The notes under the pieces were generated by a model that ran no database searches, had not been told where the DNA came from, and was given only the letters and a program-made list of their open reading frames with translations. A stretch of 64,000 nt of DNA. Origin: Bacteroides luti (GTDB lineage: Bacteria; Bacteroidota; Bacteroidia; Bacteroidales; Bacteroidaceae). The DNA lies in the NCBI RefSeq assembly GCF_900128905.1, contig NZ_FQTV01000013.1, positions 62,001-126,000 of the forward strand, read 5' to 3'. Made by a program: the position numbers and the translations under genes. This document shows, piece by piece, positions 62,249-64,000 of this stretch. Numbering within the stretch: the stretch's first letter is position 1; each line of letters starts with the position of its first letter.

Positions 62249-63331
62249 CTATTTGAACTTAAACGATAATTGTTTGTATTCTCTAGAAGCTATTTCCTCC
62301 CAAGGATTTGAAACGCTCAGTCCCAACAAGCGGATAGGGTGATTAGTTAGATCAACTCCTTTAAGTAGTTCTCTGGCTAAAGGCAGAATTTCTTTTAAAG
62401 TTGTGAGCGGATGATCTTCGCTAATACTACGCGTTTTCTGAGTGAAGTCATTGAACTTTATTTTTAGTGTAAGAGTGTAGCCTTTAAAACCAGATTTTTC
62501 TAATCTTTTTATAAGCTCTTGAGCAACATGATATAACTCTATTATAATAGAACTTTTTATTTCTAAATCGTGTTCGAATGTTGTTTCACATCCTACCGAT
62601 TTGCGTTCCCTTTCCGGCTCTACAGGGCGAGGGTCTATGCCATGAGCAAAGTTATAATAGAGCATTCCTGCTTTCCCAAATTGTAGGGTTAGAAAATCCG
62701 GAGTACTCATTCGAAGCAATGCACCATTATGTATGCCTAGTGCATGCATTTTCTTTGCTGTCACTTTACCAACTCCCCAGAAAGATTCGATGGGTAGTTT
62801 GTCTATAAACTCTTGTGCTTTTTGAGGATGAATGGTGCACAGGCCATCTGGTTTACGATGTTCTGATGCTACTTTCGCCAGAAATTTATTGTAAGAAACT
62901 CCCGCTGATGCTGTGAGCCCGGTTTCTTCTTTTATGCGTTGCTTAATTTCTTTGGCAATATCGACGGCCAAATCAATACCTTTTTTGTTTTCAGTCACGT
63001 CCAGAAATGCTTCATCGAGCGAAATAGGTTCTATGATATCTGTGTATTCGTGAAAAATCTGATGTATTTGTGCAGAAACAGACTTGTAAACAGCCATGCG
63101 CAATGGAGCGAATATTAGTTCGGAGCAAAGCTTTTTAGCCTTTACGGATGACATGGCAGAATGAATACCATAACGACGGGCTTCATAACTAGCTGTAGCT
63201 ACAACACCACGTTCTTCTTCATGGCCCACAGCAAGAGGTTTGCCTCTCCACTCAGGATGGTCCCTTTGCTCAACTGAGGCATAAAAGGCATCCATGTCAA
63301 TATGGATTATTTTTCGCTCTTCTATAGTCAT
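62249..63331 (-). CDS. dinB: DNA polymerase IV
   Basis: This 360-residue Y-family polymerase has the catalytic acids in IHIDMDAFYASVEQRD and ISLDEAFLDV, the SAGVSYNKFLAKVAS block, GVGKVTAKKMHALGI helix-hairpin motif and a little-finger domain at the C terminus. It bypasses DNA lesions. The start at 63331 is chosen because family members start close to the IHIDMDAF motif; a longer frame from 63364 adds MPIISIIFVHR and its start overlaps a hairpin. No beta-clamp motif was verified. Confidence 0.95.
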   Translation of the reverse strand: MTIEERKIIHIDMDAFYASVEQRDHPEWRGKPLAVGHEEERGVVATASYEARRYGIHSAMSSVKAKKLCSELIFAPLRMAVYKSVSAQIHQIFHEYTDIIEPISLDEAFLDVTENKKGIDLAVDIAKEIKQRIKEETGLTASAGVSYNKFLAKVASEHRKPDGLCTIHPQKAQEFIDKLPIESFWGVGKVTAKKMHALGIHNGALLRMSTPDFLTLQFGKAGMLYYNFAHGIDPRPVEPERERKSVGCETTFEHDLEIKSSIIIELYHVAQELIKRLEKSGFKGYTLTLKIKFNDFTQKTRSISEDHPLTTLKEILPLARELLKGVDLTNHPIRLLGLSVSNPWEEIASREYKQLSFKFK

Positions 63332-63356
63332 TCTATGAACAAAGATAATAGATATA

Positions 63357-63376
63357 ATCGGCATTTTATTGCCGAT
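63357..63376. promoter_or_regulatory. Inverted repeat upstream of dinB
   Basis: ATCGGCA and TGCCGAT flank TTTTAT in a perfect 7-6-7 symmetry about 26 bp upstream of the chosen dinB start. It could be a regulator site or a small hairpin; it does not match SOS boxes I know. Confidence 0.4.
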
Positions 63377-63420
63377 AAGTTGGAATTTTGAATATATGAG
63401 TGTGGAGGAGAATGCTTAAG

Positions 63421-64000
63421 TTATTTCACAGCAATTCGAATAAAATTAATTATTTCTCTACCAAAAGCTGTTATATCCATAAAGGTAAAATCTACACTCT
63501 CTCTTAACTTTGCTCTTGTACTGCAGATGTGCATATATCTTTTCCTTGATGCCAAATAAACAAACTCTGTATCAAAGAGAAAATGATTAATCTGAGTTTT
63601 TAGCAGAAGATCTTTGCCTTTACGATTCATTCCTTTGAATCCTCTACGTACATCACTATATCTGATTCCCAAAACTATCCAGTTTAATATTCTTGTTAAG
63701 ACGGAAATATAGGTGCGTATCGTATTAAGATCAATGTTTGGATAATAACTGTTGGTTCTTGTTGCTACAACAATATCATAACCCTCTTCAAGTTTTTCGA
63801 AAACTGCCCTCATGCTTTCTTTGTCATACGGAAAATCCCAGTCTATATATATCATCAGGGAAGAGCAGGCGTATTCAGCACCTTTTCTAACGGCATAACC
63901 TTTTCCTCTATGTTCCGTATAACTGATTAACTGAACTTTAGGCATGATAGTTCTGAACTTTTCTATTTCTGCTTCGTCCATGTTTATAGATGAGCCGTCA
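63421..64000 (-). CDS. Family 2 glycosyltransferase, 5' end outside window
   Basis: The frame is open to the right edge, so the start is missing; the ATG at 63981 is internal. The visible part begins with the nucleotide-sugar motif DGSS and continues with EHRGKGYAVRKGAEYACSSLMIYIDWDFPYDKE, where the DxD-like DWD binds metal. RRGFKGMNRKGKDLLLKTQINHFLFDTEFVYLASRKR is typical of dolichol-phosphate-mannose-synthase-like GT-A enzymes. It should transfer a sugar to a lipid or polysaccharide at the inner membrane. Only about 193 residues are seen. Confidence 0.88.
   Translation of the reverse strand, partial: DGSSINMDEAEIEKFRTIMPKVQLISYTEHRGKGYAVRKGAEYACSSLMIYIDWDFPYDKESMRAVFEKLEEGYDIVVATRTNSYYPNIDLNTIRTYISVLTRILNWIVLGIRYSDVRRGFKGMNRKGKDLLLKTQINHFLFDTEFVYLASRKRYMHICSTRAKLRESVDFTFMDITAFGREIINFIRIAVK

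Overview
The window looks like chromosome of a member of the order Bacteroidales, most likely Bacteroides or a close relative. The evidence is low GC content, genes without Shine-Dalgarno sites, promoters of the Bacteroides type (-7 TAnnTTTG with a TTG/TTTG about 18-20 bp upstream), and typical Bacteroidetes families: a TonB-dependent receptor with a carboxypeptidase-like N-terminal domain, LytS/LytTR regulators, BspA-type leucine-rich repeats, GH43 enzymes, and AddAB-like helicase-nuclease subunits. No insertion sequence, phage, CRISPR array, rRNA operon or replication origin was seen. Both ends cut through genes.

Layout. 1-2.7 kb: end of an outer-membrane beta-barrel protein and a LytS/LytTR two-component pair. 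2.8-4.9 kb: GDP-L-fucose synthesis (fcl, gmd). 5.4-6.9 kb: radical SAM/SPASM enzyme coupled to a small lipoprotein. 7.4-12.6 kb: class A penicillin-binding protein, cation diffusion facilitator, three small exported proteins. 12.8-16.4 kb: dcuB-like transporter, periplasmic asparaginase and porin, which fit an asparagine-to-aspartate-to-fumarate route. 16.5-19.6 kb: two lipoproteins and an OmpA protein. 19.8-25.2 kb: a double-GH43 enzyme and a rhamnogalacturonan-lyase-like protein, suggesting pectin use. 25.4-33.1 kb: tRNA-Arg, a lipoprotein, and AddB/AddA-like genes with a truncated tRNA relic between them.

33.5-43.4 kb: acyl-CoA synthetase, Nim-like flavoprotein, hcp with a Crp/Fnr regulator, DinB-like protein, MATE exporter, HAD phosphatase, panB and an MFS transporter. 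43.5-48 kb: DUF1573 protein, aldose epimerase, hemerythrin and an unusual flavodiiron protein. 48.2-50.9 kb: TonB receptor and a His/Cys-rich small protein. 51.4-54.5 kb: LacI regulator, mannonate oxidoreductase and uxuA. 55-59.2 kb: nrfHA nitrite reductase and its cytochrome c maturation genes. 59.2-64 kb: BspA-like protein, a frameshifted porin-like gene, ferredoxin-nitroreductase, dinB and a glycosyltransferase cut by the window end.

Three things stand out. First, many intergenic gaps hold arrays of short repeats at a fixed 20-23 bp period, several with palindromic cores. One family (TTTGATGTAYATCWAA, 23 bp) and a second (ATTGGCCAAT, 21 bp) each occur in two separate gaps. A CTAG-rich element also occurs twice, in opposite orientations, with nearly identical CTAG spacing. 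I do not recognise any of these repeats. Second, the flavodiiron protein next to hemerythrin has lost three of the seven usual iron ligands (Q79, S146, G165). Third, the window is rich in nitrite, nitric oxide and oxygen defence (nrfHA, hcp with a TGTAAC-N4-GTTACA operator, hemerythrin, flavodiiron protein, Nim-like protein).
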